64,000 bases of DNA, from assembly GCA_964304625.1 (NCBI GenBank), contig OZ199838.1, forward strand, positions 5,394,001 through 5,458,000. Reading direction: 5' to 3'. This DNA is from Kudoa neothunni (Eukaryota > Cnidaria). Both the position numbers and the translations under genes were made by a program. Shown piece by piece: positions 13,872-25,887 of this stretch. Positions within the stretch are counted from its first letter, which is position 1, and each line of letters begins with the position of its first letter. The notes below the pieces were generated by a model. That model was not told the origin of the DNA, searched no databases, and saw only the letters and a list, made by a program, of their open reading frames with translations.

Positions 13872-15888
13872 ACTCAATCAGTTCACAAGCTCATAACAAT
13901 CCAAACTCTGTCAGAGACGATATGTACCGAGTCATATGTGCTCAGCTGTAATGACTCAATCGTGAGAAACATATGCATTTCAAATTTTTTGGACATTGCC
14001 ACTTATACCACTTTCAATAAGGTTATCCAAAAAATAAGGATAAATAACTTTATAATGGCCGTGTAGGATAAAATTTTAGTTAAAATCAATCACAATCCAC
14101 TCTCATTTAATATTTTGGGTCTTAATTTTTTCTTGATTAAAACAATTATTATTGTCATATTTCAAGATTTTTACACTGATATATTTTTATTTTGTTACAT
14201 GTATCACAGATAGTACAGACTTGATTATGTAAAGGTAAGAGTATCAAAACTCGAAAAATCTCCGATTTTTTCATTATTAATGGTAAATTAAAAAATCTTA
14301 TTAAGTGAAATACTGTCAAATAAATAAAAATAAACTTTTGATATAAATTACAAGAGATTAACACTAATGTGCTTGCGTGCGCTTGTGCCCATTCCAATAA
14401 TAATTTCTCTAGGCTATCTAACGTATAAATACATAATGTGTTTATTTTTTAGTTAGATATATTTCTTGTGTGTAATCTTTTATAGATACGTTCGAGAATA
14501 ACAAAATATAAGACCGAATTAGGTCACGGGACTCGAACCTTCATAACTCATAATCATAATAATGGGCGAGACATTTTCCAGATATTTGATGTAGTTATTA
14601 CCAGGGGATAAAAACATTCAAGTATGTTCAAGATCGAAGAATAAATTTAATGAATATTTTTGATATTGTTAGTTTTTCGGTATCCAACTATTTGATTAGG
14701 TTCCCGTAATGAGATATTATATAATCCAAATAATAACGATAACGGCTCACCTGGGTTAGAAGCTCTAACAAATATTAGACCAGCTGATACCTAGTTGGAG
14801 TCATATTATATATGAAACTTGTTTCCAAGATTGTTTATTGTTCGATAGTAACTTTTTACTGGATGAAAAAATCAAATGTTTAAATAAATTTTATTTTCTC
14901 AAACAATTGCGTGTAAGCATTTCGTTAAAAAACTAGTAATTCCTTAAACTTGGTTGTTATTATTAGTCGCCACCGATCGTGCATTTACGCAGCTTATACC
15001 ATCGCTTTGCTCTTACTTCATAACAACGATAAATGAATTAAGAAATTTTTCTATTATTGCTTTAAATTTTTGCGAGAAAATTTCGGATGTGGATGAATAA
15101 TGCTTTGCGTATCAATACTGACCTTAATTGTTTCATGTCGAAATTTTTTGTTCGAGGTCGAAAAATAGTGTTACGTAAAAATGGTCAGTTAAAACGATTT
15201 AAGAAGTTAAAATGTTCGAAAAAATATTTTATCGGCCATTATCATCAAATTACACTGAAAATGAAAAATTTAATAAAAGTCCTATTCGTATGTATCATAA
15301 CCATGTAAAAATTCCACGTTGTCTTTAAATGCATTGAAAATTTATTCCGTATTTGATTTGTAAAAAATGACTTAAAATAATCAATATGCGTATGTCAATC
15401 AATTTTTTGTGTGTGTGAGAAAAATTTTGATGTCAATTTCTCATTTTAGAAACTATTCCATTTCTAAAATTTATTTAGAGCTGAAGCTTTTAAATAGAGT
15501 CATGGCAGATATAGTTCTCGTGTATCCACTTTGTTTTCTTCAGTAGATGCATTATATAATTATGAATAATTCTAAATTATAAAAAATTTTATTTTCTCAA
15601 AAATCTTGTGTGGAATATTTTGTGATTATGCTTCAAAATAAATTATATTATTTAAAATGACGATTTTCAATTTTTTTTTAGTGCGTATTCTAGTGTTACA
15701 ATTTACTGAAATAATTTTTAATTTATTTTTAAATAGATAAAAATCACTATAAGATATAAATTTATTTTGGAGTATATATTCAAAACAGTTATGGAATTGC
15801 ATTTTTTCTCTTATTCATTTAAATGAACATTAGATACGAAAAGTTTGGTATTATTGAATTATTGTGTGAATCAAAATCCAATTATTAA
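13872..15888. other. gene-free stretch upstream of mTOR
   Basis: Contains the mTOR 5' flank. Short open frames here have low-complexity composition and no recognisable similarity. At 14527-14539 the minus strand reads GGTTCGAGTCCCG, a good polymerase III B-box. The flanking bases do not fold into a T-arm or acceptor stem, so it may be a tRNA-derived SINE remnant rather than a gene. Confidence 0.45.
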
Positions 15889-18253
15889 TCCTTTCATTCC
15901 CATTGTCCACTTTAGCGGACAAAAATTAATTCACTTATATATTTAAGCACATTAATTATTAAAGAATAATTTGTGAATATGATAAACATAAGTTGTTATT
16001 CTATATATTAAATGGGATAAAATATTAATAAATACTTTATGGGCATTTTTATTTGTGATACAACTCCTTTTTTATAATGCTGAAATAATCTGACATCTGG
16101 AAAAATAAGTCTCAACAAACAATAGAATGCTACTGGAAAAAAGTAATATTGTAAAAAATGAATTGAATATTTAATAAATGAAATTTAATTAATTTGGGGC
16201 TTAAATATCCCAAAAAACACAAAAATCTCCACGCGGGTATTATAGTGGACATTGGGGCTTCGAGGGCATCCAATGGTACATTCTAATGGACCACGATATT
16301 GTTTATAGTCAGAAAGAAAATGGAAAAATCATCACAGAAGTAATCGTTTTTCCGGATGCAGATACTTCAGAACCGGATGTGATGATGGATGAGTCGGACT
16401 GTCCTCTCATTCAAATTAACGTGGCAGAATTGGATAATGAAACATTAAAGATTCCAGTGATTCCAATGACGATCAAATTTTAAAATTTTAAGTGGGAAAA
16501 GAAACAGAATGTTCCAAGTCCAGTTGAAAGTTTGGAAATCAATGAGGTAATTTTTAGCGACTTGCATGACCTCATATTATCCATTGAATATTTCGATTTC
16601 TTTTCACTGATGAGTTGATATCGAATATTGCTTATGAATCAAATCTGTACGCTACTTAACAAAATGCTAATTTCAAAACTGATATTAAAGAAATAGAAAA
16701 ATATCTGTGGGTTTCGATTATTACGGGGATAGTAAGAATACCGAGGTATCAATGTTATTGGTCGAAACTCGTGAACTATCCCCTCGTTTCCGAGGCTTTC
16801 TTTAAAGAACCGTTTTGAGCAAATGTATAAATACTTGCATTTCGCGGATAATTCTAAAATTATCACGGATCCTAATCCGCCAAGATTAGACCTTTGTTAG
16901 ATTCTGTTAGAGCATCGTTTCTTAAGATTGAGCCCGGAAGAAACCACTCAATTGACGAGAAAATTATCCCGTTTAAAGGTAAATATAAGGCCAGGCAATA
17001 CATCCACAATAAACCAACAAAATGGGGGTTTAAAATGTTCGCGAGATGTGGCTTTAATGGTTTGGTTTACGATTTTTATCTTTACGATGGACGAAAACCT
17101 GCCGTCACCAAACACCAAAAGCTGTGGTGTTGTATCTGGCGATTTTGTCATAAAGCTGTGCGAAAGTCTACCGTTGAGCGAACCATATTTCACATATTTC
17201 GACAACTGGTTTACATTTATCCCCCTCCAAATCTTCTTAAAACGAAGATATATCTATTCTGTTGGTACGATATGTGTTAACAGAGTAAAGGGTTGTCTAT
17301 TTAATAGTGGCAAAGATTAAAAAAAAGGGACGTGGCTCGTATGATTCTGCACATGACTCTCACAATGGAATATCGATAACACGATGATTTGGTGGGTTAA
17401 TTACCACCTTTTTAGCCACTCATTCCTCGATTGAACCGGTCTCAATGTCAAAAAGATTCGATAGATCTAAGAAGATAATGGTAGAAATTCCTCGTTCAAC
17501 TGTTGTTAAGGAATATAACCTAGATATTGGGCGGAGTTGACCTATTAGATATGCTCACGTCACTTTATGTTATGAGACACAAATGCAGAAAGTATTGGTT
17601 TAGAATCTTTATTTTGACTCTAAACACATTCTTGGTTAACGCTTGGCTATTTTTTAAACGAAATAATTCCGTGAGACGTACCGATAAGAATGAAGTAATG
17701 GATTTGTTGGATTTTTCTTTAAAGTTAGTGAAGATCATATCTACCATCGAGCAATGACTGCTCAAACGAAACGTGGTAGATCCCCACTTAATCAATCTAA
17801 TGTCGGAATATATTACACCAACGTCGATAAAAAAAGAACGAGATCTAATTCATTGAGTGATGAAATCTGTCTGGACATAGTTGTACATTTTCCCGAAATA
17901 ATGACAACACATTCAAGATGTAGAGTTTGTCGAAAGAAACCAAATTTAAATGTATGAAATGCCATTCATTTTGTTGTCATAATAAAGAAAGGAATTGTTT
18001 CTATAACTTTCATAACAATCTGTAAAAATGTTTAAAAATTTTAATTCTTTTATGTTTTTTTTGCGCCTAACCAATGCGCGAATATGCCGAGGTAAATAAA
18101 TACAATTTGTCCACCTTATTGGACGGATTAAAAAACACTTTAAATTGTTGTTAAATAATGTATGTTTAAAGCATAAATTTTAAAGTATATATAATTTTAT
18201 AATTAAGTTCACATAAAAAAATTTCAAGTAAAAAAAATTTGGGAACCAAAGGG
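15889..18253 (+). mobile_element. piggyBac element, full length but inactive
   Basis: Flanked by TTAA on both sides (15885-15888 and 18254-18257), the exact piggyBac target duplication. Terminal inverted repeats are TCCTTTCATTCCC at the left and GGGAACCAAAGGG at the right. A subterminal palindrome, GTCCACTTTAGCGGAC, sits just inside the left end (about 15908-15923), and a related GTCC...GGAC palindrome lies at about 18109-18122. The 2365-bp body holds a broken transposase on the + strand. End to end it is intact, so it was probably mobile before the coding part decayed. Confidence 0.88.
16286..17957 (+). pseudogene. piggyBac transposase (DDE_Tnp_1_7), broken
   Basis: The start is an acidic N-terminal segment (16286-16483) typical of the family. 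Family blocks then follow in order but in different frames: FFTDELISNIAYESN (about 16600), HSIDEKIIPFKGKYKARQ (first catalytic Asp region, about 16940), YDFYLYDGR (about 17070), YFDNWFTFIPL (Asp region, about 17200), and GGVDLLDMLTSLYVMRHKCR (17530 onward). The C-terminus ends in a CxxC-type element, CRVCRKKPNLNV. Several stops and frame changes separate the blocks, notably a stop after the acidic segment and several between 16650 and 16900. It is a dead plain DNA transposon gene, domesticated function unlikely. Confidence 0.9.
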
Positions 18254-18302
18254 TTAAGGTATCTATAAAAAATAGCCATAATCCTTAAATTCAATTTGTA
18301 TA

Positions 18303-18463
18303 CGAAGTGGCTATTGACACGGATCATAATATCCAGGTAGGTATAGTTTTTGACTGTATTTAATAGATCAACTATAAATAGGAGTCAACGGGATTAAAAA
18401 TGGGTAATGCGCGAGCGTACTTTCCATTTAGGATTAAAAACTTTCGTGACAATAGCCAGTGCC
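18303..18463. mobile_element. short MITE with perfect 9-bp target duplication
   Basis: A perfect 9-bp direct repeat, ATTTGTATA, flanks it (18294-18302 and 18464-18472). Inverted ends are CGAAGTGGCTATTGACACGG (left) and, reversed, GGCACTGGCTATTGTCACGA (right). The core GTGGCTATTG matches the ends of the long-TIR element at 52499-54448. A 9-bp duplication fits Mutator-like or Merlin elements. The 161-bp body is non-coding. It lies 50 bp beyond the piggyBac element. Confidence 0.75.
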
Positions 18464-18528
18464 ATTTGTATATTTAATTTTCCTGATAACAATTATATCC
18501 AACACGCACAAGCGAACATAGGATAGTT

Positions 18529-18704
18529 CGGAGGTTCCCAATTGGGGATGCGAATTTTGGTCTCAGGTGGCGCGAGATCCGATCAAAATTGAAAATAACT
18601 TTTGCTAAATTTTAAGTCAGTTACACCTTACCGTATGCAAAGGAGTGCAAATTTCGATTTGTCCAAAATGAAGGGGCGAGTCCTGTTTTAGTTGGGAAGC
18701 GCTG
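18529..18704 (-). mobile_element. hAT-type MITE, copy 1
   Basis: Flanked by a perfect 8-bp direct repeat GGATAGTT (18521-18528 and 18705-18712), the hAT target size. On the minus strand it starts CAGCGCTTCCCAACTAAAAC and ends near CCCCAATTGGGAACCTCCG, with hAT-like CAGnG...TTCCCAA ends. A second copy in the opposite orientation lies at 33884-34063, with its own duplication; the two align along their whole length at roughly 80 percent by eye. Non-coding. Confidence 0.85.
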
Positions 18705-18712
18705 GGATAGTT

Positions 18713-20096
18713 TAACTAAAGCTTTCCAGCCGGGAATTCGAGGAACAACCATATTTATTTAAGAAAATTTGTAGGGCTAATAAGAATCTTTACGACTATT
18801 TTTAAGCATGAAAAAGGTGAGTGCGAATTTCTTTTGAATACAATCAGGTTTTATAAATAAATTCCAAATTTACAATACTATTTTTTATATATTTTACATA
18901 TTTGATTAATTTATAAAAATTTTGCATTTATATTTTTGAATATACGTCGGCAACTCTTCAGACATGACCAATTTACTTAGCGAAATAAAAGACACAACCA
19001 TTCCAGAATTGGAAATCACTACGCAATACAATATTACAATATTACTTCCAAATATTGCTATTTTATATCTATGTATTTATGTAAAATCAATTAAATATAG
19101 TAAATTAAAGGTGAAAAAATTTATTATTTTAATAAAATTCTTAACTTTCAATTTAAAAATGAATTCTATAAATAATGAGCAATCGCGCGATGTTCATTTT
19201 AAACTATGAACTGCAACTTTCCTATTGGAAAAAATCATATCTGATCACCAGTGAATTGTTTATTCATCATAATTATTTATTGGCCTTCAGAATTGACTTT
19301 GAAATTCATTTAATGCCACATAAAGGCTAAAATGGACTTTGATGCTTTAAGGAGAATAAGAACTTGATTTTAGCCCCTTTTAATACTAACCGTTTTATAT
19401 TTTAATTAATTGTAATCGTAAGATGGGAAATAAAATTGATTAAATTATGTTTCCTTAACTGTTACAACCAACAATTTAAAACTAGAGCAATTGTTTGATA
19501 ATAAGAGTTATTAAACATATTTAATAGTATTTTAATAAGGCATTAATTAAACTATTAAAATAACACCCACGGTACTTTAATAGCTGCAGAATACGTCAAA
19601 AAATGACCTAAAACCAATAAAATATTTATTGTTTTATTTAGTAAATATAAATGAAATCCCCAAGGGAAACGTAATTATACAGTAATTCCTGAATTTTAGC
19701 TAGTACTTTAATTTACGTTAATACCTTAATTCGGACTAATCTCCTAATCACGTTGTGATTTCAATTATAAAAAGTATAACTTTTCTCTTTCTATTATTGA
19801 CTAATAAAATATTTCATTTTTAACATTTGATTTAACAATATTCTCCTTAAAATTGTTTTTCTATGGTTTCATCAAATAGTTTCAAGTATATGACCCACAT
19901 CGGGAGTTTTCGTTATTTTTCCGAAACAATAGCACAAATTTAAAAACAATTATTTATTTTAAAGTTAGATCATTAATTCAGAAGGAAAATGATTTTGTTT
20001 GTAATTATGGATCAATTTTTGAGTAGATCTTTTAATTTTTGGACTATAACCGTTTTGACAGCCTAGAGACGCACACGCATAAACAAAAATTCTAAC
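18713..20096. other. gene-free stretch before RPE
   Basis: AT-rich sequence with no recognisable protein or mobile-element end. A weak open frame at 18964-19209 is made of low-complexity residues. The RPE promoter and 5' leader must lie at the right edge, but no clear core element was recognised. Confidence 0.5.
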
Positions 20097-21219
20097 ATGA
20101 CCAAGATACTACAACAAATGTTTCCGTTGGGGATGGGCTCAGACAAACCTCTAAAAGTGAAAATTGGACCATCCATATTAAACTCCGATCTCTCCCAATT
20201 GGGATACGAATGTCAGAGGTTAGTAGAAAATGGGGCGGATTATTTGCATTTGGATGTTATGGATGGGTAGGTTGCAATGAAAGAATATTAGTCCAAATAA
20301 AATTTATTAGTTTGTTCGTTCCAAATATAACATTTGGTGCACCAGTGGTAAAATGTGTTAGAGAAAAAGTGCCAGGGACATTTTTTTGGTAATAAATTAG
20401 TGTGTTTATGTTTCGGATTAAATTCTTATCATTTAAACATTAAAGATATGCATATGATGGTGGCATCTCCAGAAAAAGTAACTCTTGAATATTCTCCGCC
20501 AATTTAAATTTGTTAACTATATCAAATAGTGGATAAGGGACATGAAAAATGCCGGTGGAGATCAATACACATTTCATATTGAGGCTACAGAAAGTATCCC
20601 ACTCCCTTATTTTAATCTTAGGTTTTATTCAATATTATTATCACTCTAGGCACTACCGAAAATGTCATTCAACAAATCAAGGATGCCAATATGAAAGTTG
20701 GTCTAGCCATCAAACCAAAAACACCTGTAGAACAATTGCTTCCATTTATCGACAAAGTCGACATGATATTGGTGATGACAGTCGAGCCTGGTTTTGGAGG
20801 CCAGTCGTTTATGTATGATATGATGCCCAAAGTAGTCGATTAAAATTTTATCATCTTTATTTGTTGTAATAAAATTCATAACATGAATAATCATTGTTAT
20901 TGTAGGTGAAATTTTTACGCGAAAGATTCCCCTATTTGGATATATCTGTGGATGGTGGGATAGGACCTAAAACTATTGATGCTTGTGCCAAGGTAACACA
21001 TTCTCAACTTATTTATGTTTCTTATGGTAGAAATACCGAGCGAAAACCAAATTGGACTCTAATCTAATCTAGGCTGGTGCTAATATGATTGTATCTGGAA
21101 CTGCAATTACCTCTTCTGAAAATCCTTCAAACACAATTAAATATTTGCGCGACTGTTGCCTCCAAAATACACATAGTATGCAAATTACACCTATCCTCAT
21201 ACAATACACTAAAATCTAA
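20097..21219 (+). CDS. RPE: ribulose-phosphate 3-epimerase, with one apparent frameshift
   Basis: Cytosolic TIM-barrel epimerase of the pentose phosphate pathway (ribulose 5-phosphate to xylulose 5-phosphate). Seven exons: 20097-20266, 20311-20388, 20446-20477, 20530-20593, 20650-20831, 20906-20992 and 21073-21219; about 252 aa. Family motifs in order: KIGPSILNSDLSQLG, HLDVMDG (metal His and catalytic Asp), FVPNITFGAPVV, MHMMV (metal His), VMTVEPGFGGQSFM, and ISVDGGIG (metal Asp). The ending AGANMIVSGTAIT is the phosphate-binding loop. Exon 2 ends in a run of seven T (20381-20387). With seven, splicing to exon 3 gives an immediate stop; with six, it gives the expected FFDMHMMV. So there is a net +1 here, either a sequence error, a true lesion or slippage. 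The gene is tail to tail with KRI1, 23 bp between stop codons, with AATAAA at about 21227. Confidence 0.92.
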
Positions 21220-21242
21220 TGCATATAAATAAACAAAAACAG

Positions 21243-24084
21243 TTATTGGGGTTCATTGTTAGTGTTGTTAGATTCATTGGTTGATTGTTCTTGTTGCGAT
21301 ATGACGTTTTGAACAGATTGGAGGATCTTTGACTTTTTCGTGGTCTTTTTAGCTTTTTTTGCGTATATGGCATAATCGGCTAATTCTTCGTCATCCTCTC
21401 TGAAATAAAAATGAAATATATTATGACTTTTCTAAAATGGTAAGCGAGTCTCATCCATTAATATGCAAAAAAGATTACGATCGGATTCAATTTGGATAAT
21501 TTTAGAAATACAAAAAATGGATTTCATTAAAAATATTTAATTTAAATTAGTACACTTAATAATGATTAAATAAACTTAGATTAATTTGTTCACATTTTCG
21601 AATGTTCAAACATTATTAATTATATTAACAATTAATTAAAATAACAGTTAATTATAATAGAATTATTAATTAATAATAATAACAACATCGCTAGTCCTAA
21701 TAACAACGCGATTAAATTAAATTAAATATTTTTATCCCTATGGTAACTCGCTTGGCTAACAATTGGACCAATTTAACAGTCTGATAAAAATTAAATTTAA
21801 CTAGAGTTTTTTGCAGGAAAATCCCATCACTTAAAAATAAATTCGGCTAGAATCAACTAAGCAAAATTTATTATATTTAATAACGCTGAGAAAACTAATA
21901 AAATGTATATTATAGAGATTTAACCTCAATTTTAAGTGATTAAGCATATTTTCATCGCAAGAATTCAATTTTATTGTAACAAAAACGAATTTATCGTTGA
22001 ATACACCCCAATTATAACATTGAATAGTTGAAAATAAAATAAAATCTGTCTATAGAAAATTACAACAAAAACATACTTGTAACGAATACATTTTTTGAGA
22101 GAACACCATTGATTTAATTCTTTGTCATCGCACAAGAGAATCTAATGTTTTGTACGTACATCATTGAGTATTTTTAATTATTACATATCCAGGTTAAATT
22201 ACCTCTTGTGGAGTTAATCCAAAATCATTAGCAAATGTTTTTCTGTATGTGAATGTCTCCAAGGGTTCAATATCACTATTATTATCATCATTGTTGATGT
22301 TTTTGTCTTGAGTAGTGGATTGATTTGAAAGCGATTTTTGGAGTTTTTGTTTGGCTTTTAATTTTTTCCTCTTCTTTTCTCAATCTTTTTTTCATTTGTT
22401 TGGTCAAACGTAATGGATGACTGTCGGGTTCATCATCGAAAAATTCTCCAAATGCCCCATCCACATCTTCACCATCAATACAGCTCAATGGTTTAATTTC
22501 GGCTTCATTATTATCGTTGTTGTCGTCATAATAATCTTCATTAAAAAATCCCTAACAATGCATAGTAATAATCTCAAAAATATTACATAAATCAAGAAGC
22601 ATACCCTCATAATTTGATCGTATTTCTGTTCATCAAAAATCCTCGTCCATAAGTGCAGAAATGTCAATTTTATTGTTGACATTATTGTTTTGATTGTAGA
22701 TACCTGCAATTTCTACAAAAAATGTAGGTAGATTTTAATTTAATTAATCAATAAATCATAAAACTTTTTAGTTCTTCAAATTTCTCATTGATATTATCCT
22801 TTTGAAGATGTTTTAACAGTTTTATCTCACTTAACATATTCATCTTTTCCTACAAACAACCATAATTTAATCATTTTATTTTTGTTATACAAACAGATAC
22901 TTCTTTTTTTCTCAACTTTTTCTCATTTCGTTTTCGTATACGTCTATCGTCCTTTCGCCTGGCCGATAAACCGTCGTTTCTAATTTGATCTATTTTCTAT
23001 CGAAAATTCATGATATAATTTTTGGCATAAAAAATTCCATCAAGAAATACCGTATTCTCATCATCGCTATTCTCATCAATTTTAATTTGTTGTGAACCAC
23101 TCTTTCTAACAGACAAATTATTAATTGTTAAAATAATAATCACACATACCTCGACTCTTTGCTCAATAGTTTTCAATGTTACTTCGTTACCCTTCATTAG
23201 ATTGATGATTTTTTCATCCATTTGCTATCAAAAACCGCACGTTATTATGTATATATTAATTGATTAAAAACCTCGTTTTCCAACGCTTTTTTCAACGTTC
23301 CAGTGGTCTTTCATATCTGTGATCAACTATAAAAACCTAGTCAGCTACATATCTAATGATTTTATTCAAGTTCACTTTAGCATATTTTGGAGCTTTTGAT
23401 GGGAAGAAAAATTCATCATTATCATCCTCAAAATCATCACCAACATCGTTGGTTGAACCACCAAGACTTTGTTTTCCATTATTGGTTGTTTCGATGATAC
23501 TTTGTTTGAGTTGCTTTTCAAAATTTGACTCACCAGTACCAACATAATGGTCAGCTGGCAATTTTTCGTCATCACTCGAACCGACATTGGGATTGGGTTA
23601 TAGAAGACTGTTTTTCAGCTTCCATCGCTTGTTGAAACTGATAATCTTTCAAGTAGATTGGTCGACTTCTTTTTTTTGCTCGTTTGATCGGTTTGGGCAT
23701 GGTCAGCAGTTGACTCAAAAAATACACTATTTTTATCGTAAATTTGCTTGTTGTTGGTTTTGATTAGAGTGAGCATGTTTATAAAATCAGGGTCGTTCAA
23801 ATCCAACTTTATTGTTAATCGATTAATAGTAAATAATTGCTTAAATATTTACATCCTTATTATCAAGTTCATCCATCGATGATGAAGAAGAACTCTCATC
23901 AACCAATGCTTCTGTTGGATTGTCTCCATATTTTGATTTTACTATAGAAACATCGTTTAAACAATCAACTCTCAAAATTGCAAACAATACATCGCTCAAA
24001 TTCTTGACGTTTTTTATTGTGATTAAATTTTTTGGCAAAGATTTGATTGATTTCTAGTTGAAAGGGATGCTCATCTTCGGACAT
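21243..24084 (-). CDS. KRI1: KRI1 ribosome-biogenesis homologue, many +1 shifts, possibly a pseudogene
   Basis: KRI1 is a nucleolar 40S-assembly factor. Eleven exons were fitted: 23991-24084, 23853-23941, 23349-23806, 23272-23326, 23150-23224, 22901-23105, 22765-22849, 22605-22712, 22203-22551, 22077-22141 and 21243-21399. Landmarks: N-terminal FAKKFNHNKKRQEFERLKSK; KYGDN; an acidic serine run; FLDGIFYAKNYI; ARRKDDRRIRKRNEKKLRKK; DEQKYDQIM; FTYRKTFANDFGLTPQE; and LLCDDKELNQWCSLKKCIRY, the most conserved block. The last exon is AIYAKKAKKTTKKSK. Every exon is in phase only if six single extra bases are allowed (near 23643-23652, 23590-23601, 23287-23292, 23077-23092, 22635-22639 and 22362-22367). 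There is also an in-frame TAG at 22997-22999. The third intron would be only 22 nt (23327-23348), so the middle is uncertain. The gene may be decayed or badly sequenced. Confidence 0.85.
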
Positions 24085-24415
24085 ATTTGATTTCGTCGAT
24101 GCGTGCGCATTCTTTTTTTATTTCAAATTTGACCCATTTAGTCACACTCTAAATCCCCTTATCCTGCTTATATAGGAATTATCAGTTTCAAAAAAATAAT
24201 ATTTGTCCTATCTAGGTATTACACTTTGTTTAAGGTGGTGTTAGCCCTCCCCCACAAATTTAATCCCCTTGTGTGCGATTTGGCAGTGATAAGTATTTCT
24301 GCTTACTGGCAGCATTGCGATTGGTTAGATATAATTAAAAAGAAAACATTCTAATTTCAATGAGATTATTCTAATGATTTATCGAGGATAAATGTAACGC
24401 GATTAAGTAATGAGT

Positions 24416-24640
24416 TTAACCCTCCAAGGACTTTAGGGTCTTTTGGACCCCAAACCATAATTAATTTATTCAGTATTATGTACGTAATAATCAAAACTTC
24501 GTAAAATTCTATCTAATATCCTAACTTTCAATAATGATCATCCTTTGAAAATCTTAAGCGGAGTGAATAAAAATTAGGTGTAGAAAAAAAAAAGTTATCC
24601 TTTAAGGACTCTAGGGGTCCACGACGTTTTTTGGCCAATA
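24416..24640. repeat. two tandem piggyBac-like left termini
   Basis: At 24416-24419 a TTAA is followed by CCCTCCAAGGAC and then the hyphenated palindrome GGGTCTTTTGGACCC (about 24446-24460). At about 24595 a second, worn version in the same orientation reads TTATCCTTTAAGGAC with GGGGTCCACGACG. No matching right end was identified for either. They look like ends of two related piggyBac-type MITEs cut by the next element. No coding content. Confidence 0.55.
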
Positions 24641-24781
24641 TGCGTTTAAATAAATAAAAATGTAGCTGTACAAGTATCATTCATTTTGGTCACATAAAAA
24701 TTCATAAATATCTTATGGGCTTGATTAATTAATGTTTATTTTTCGTAAGAATTTAATTTTCCACACGTGACCGTTAATTAA

Positions 24782-25883
24782 ACCTTTGAACCCCGAATGT
24801 AATTCAGCGGCAGAAAAATTTTGTTTTCCCATTACGTTTAATTTTACATAATTTTATATAAAATATCAAAGAATTGAAGCACTAATTTCAAAAATTAAAA
24901 AGATATACACATGGTGCCAACCGGCAACATTGGGGCGGTGCTTATTTCAATATGCGGGAGTGCTTGTTTTTTTGTTGCTTTGCTTTTAACCAAAAAATTA
25001 CTCTTCCACCATCGGAAATGAAATATTAAATTATTGATTACAATTTCACTAGTCCAACAAGCAGTTTCTGTTTTTATTGAGGCACACATGGACATTACAT
25101 TTGATGAAAATATGTTCAAATAATCTATCATTGAAGAATCGGTTGAAATAAGTGAAACATTGAAACATAATATCTTCAAATTGTTCAAAAATATCAGTTG
25201 TATCAATATCATTGTTTATTAAATTTTTCGCGTTCCTTGTCTAATTTAAACAGTAGTCATCTTATTCCCCATCACTAGAACGATATTCGGATACAATGCC
25301 ATCATATTGACTATACAAAATGGAATCCGATTCTAGTCCAACGTATGATTTGTGCTCATCTGGTAATAATATGATTTTTTAAAAGTATGCTCTATTTATC
25401 CCTCCCCTCAATCTAGTCAGAATCCATTCCAAAGTATACAAACGCACTTGAATCTAGGGCCGAACGTTGTTGTGTGACAACGCTCGCTATACCATACCTC
25501 CTGGCCCAACGTTGCCAAACGGAAACATGGATTAATCTGTCCCTATAGTATACATATCAAAAAATATTTCCTTCTTAGATTCATTTTTGGAATAAACTTA
25601 TTTATTACTATATGTGTATATATTTTAATTTTACTGAAACCACAAAATTCCAAGTTCAATTGCAGGATACTTTTAGCCTTTTTTATACTTGCCATAGAGT
25701 TGGATATTCATGTGTATTTCTCTTGATATAAAACATACAAATTTTTGTAATTCATTTTTATAAAATCAAATAAACATTAACTATATTATTATAATGAAAA
25801 TTGATTTAAAAAAATGTAATTAAATGGCTAAAACACTCACCGAATTAAAGTGTTGCCATTTGGCAACATTGGGATTCAAAGGG
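24782..25883 (-). mobile_element. internally deleted piggyBac element
   Basis: TTAA flanks both ends (24778-24781 and 25884-25887). Inverted ends are ACCTTTGAACCCC and, reversed, CCCTTTGAATCCC. Palindromes of a GTTGCC...GGCAAC type recur at about 24913-24931, 25505-25520 and 25853-25868. On the minus strand an acidic N-terminal segment (near 25250-25355) and FFNDRLFEHIFIKCN (near 25100) resemble the start of a piggyBac transposase, after which the catalytic core is missing. At 1102 bp it is a deletion derivative. Confidence 0.72.
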
Positions 25884-25887
25884 TTAA

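Noticed and set aside
14527-14539. tRNA gene on the minus strand
   Set aside because: Only a B-box-like motif is present; no T-stem, acceptor stem or A-box at the right distance.
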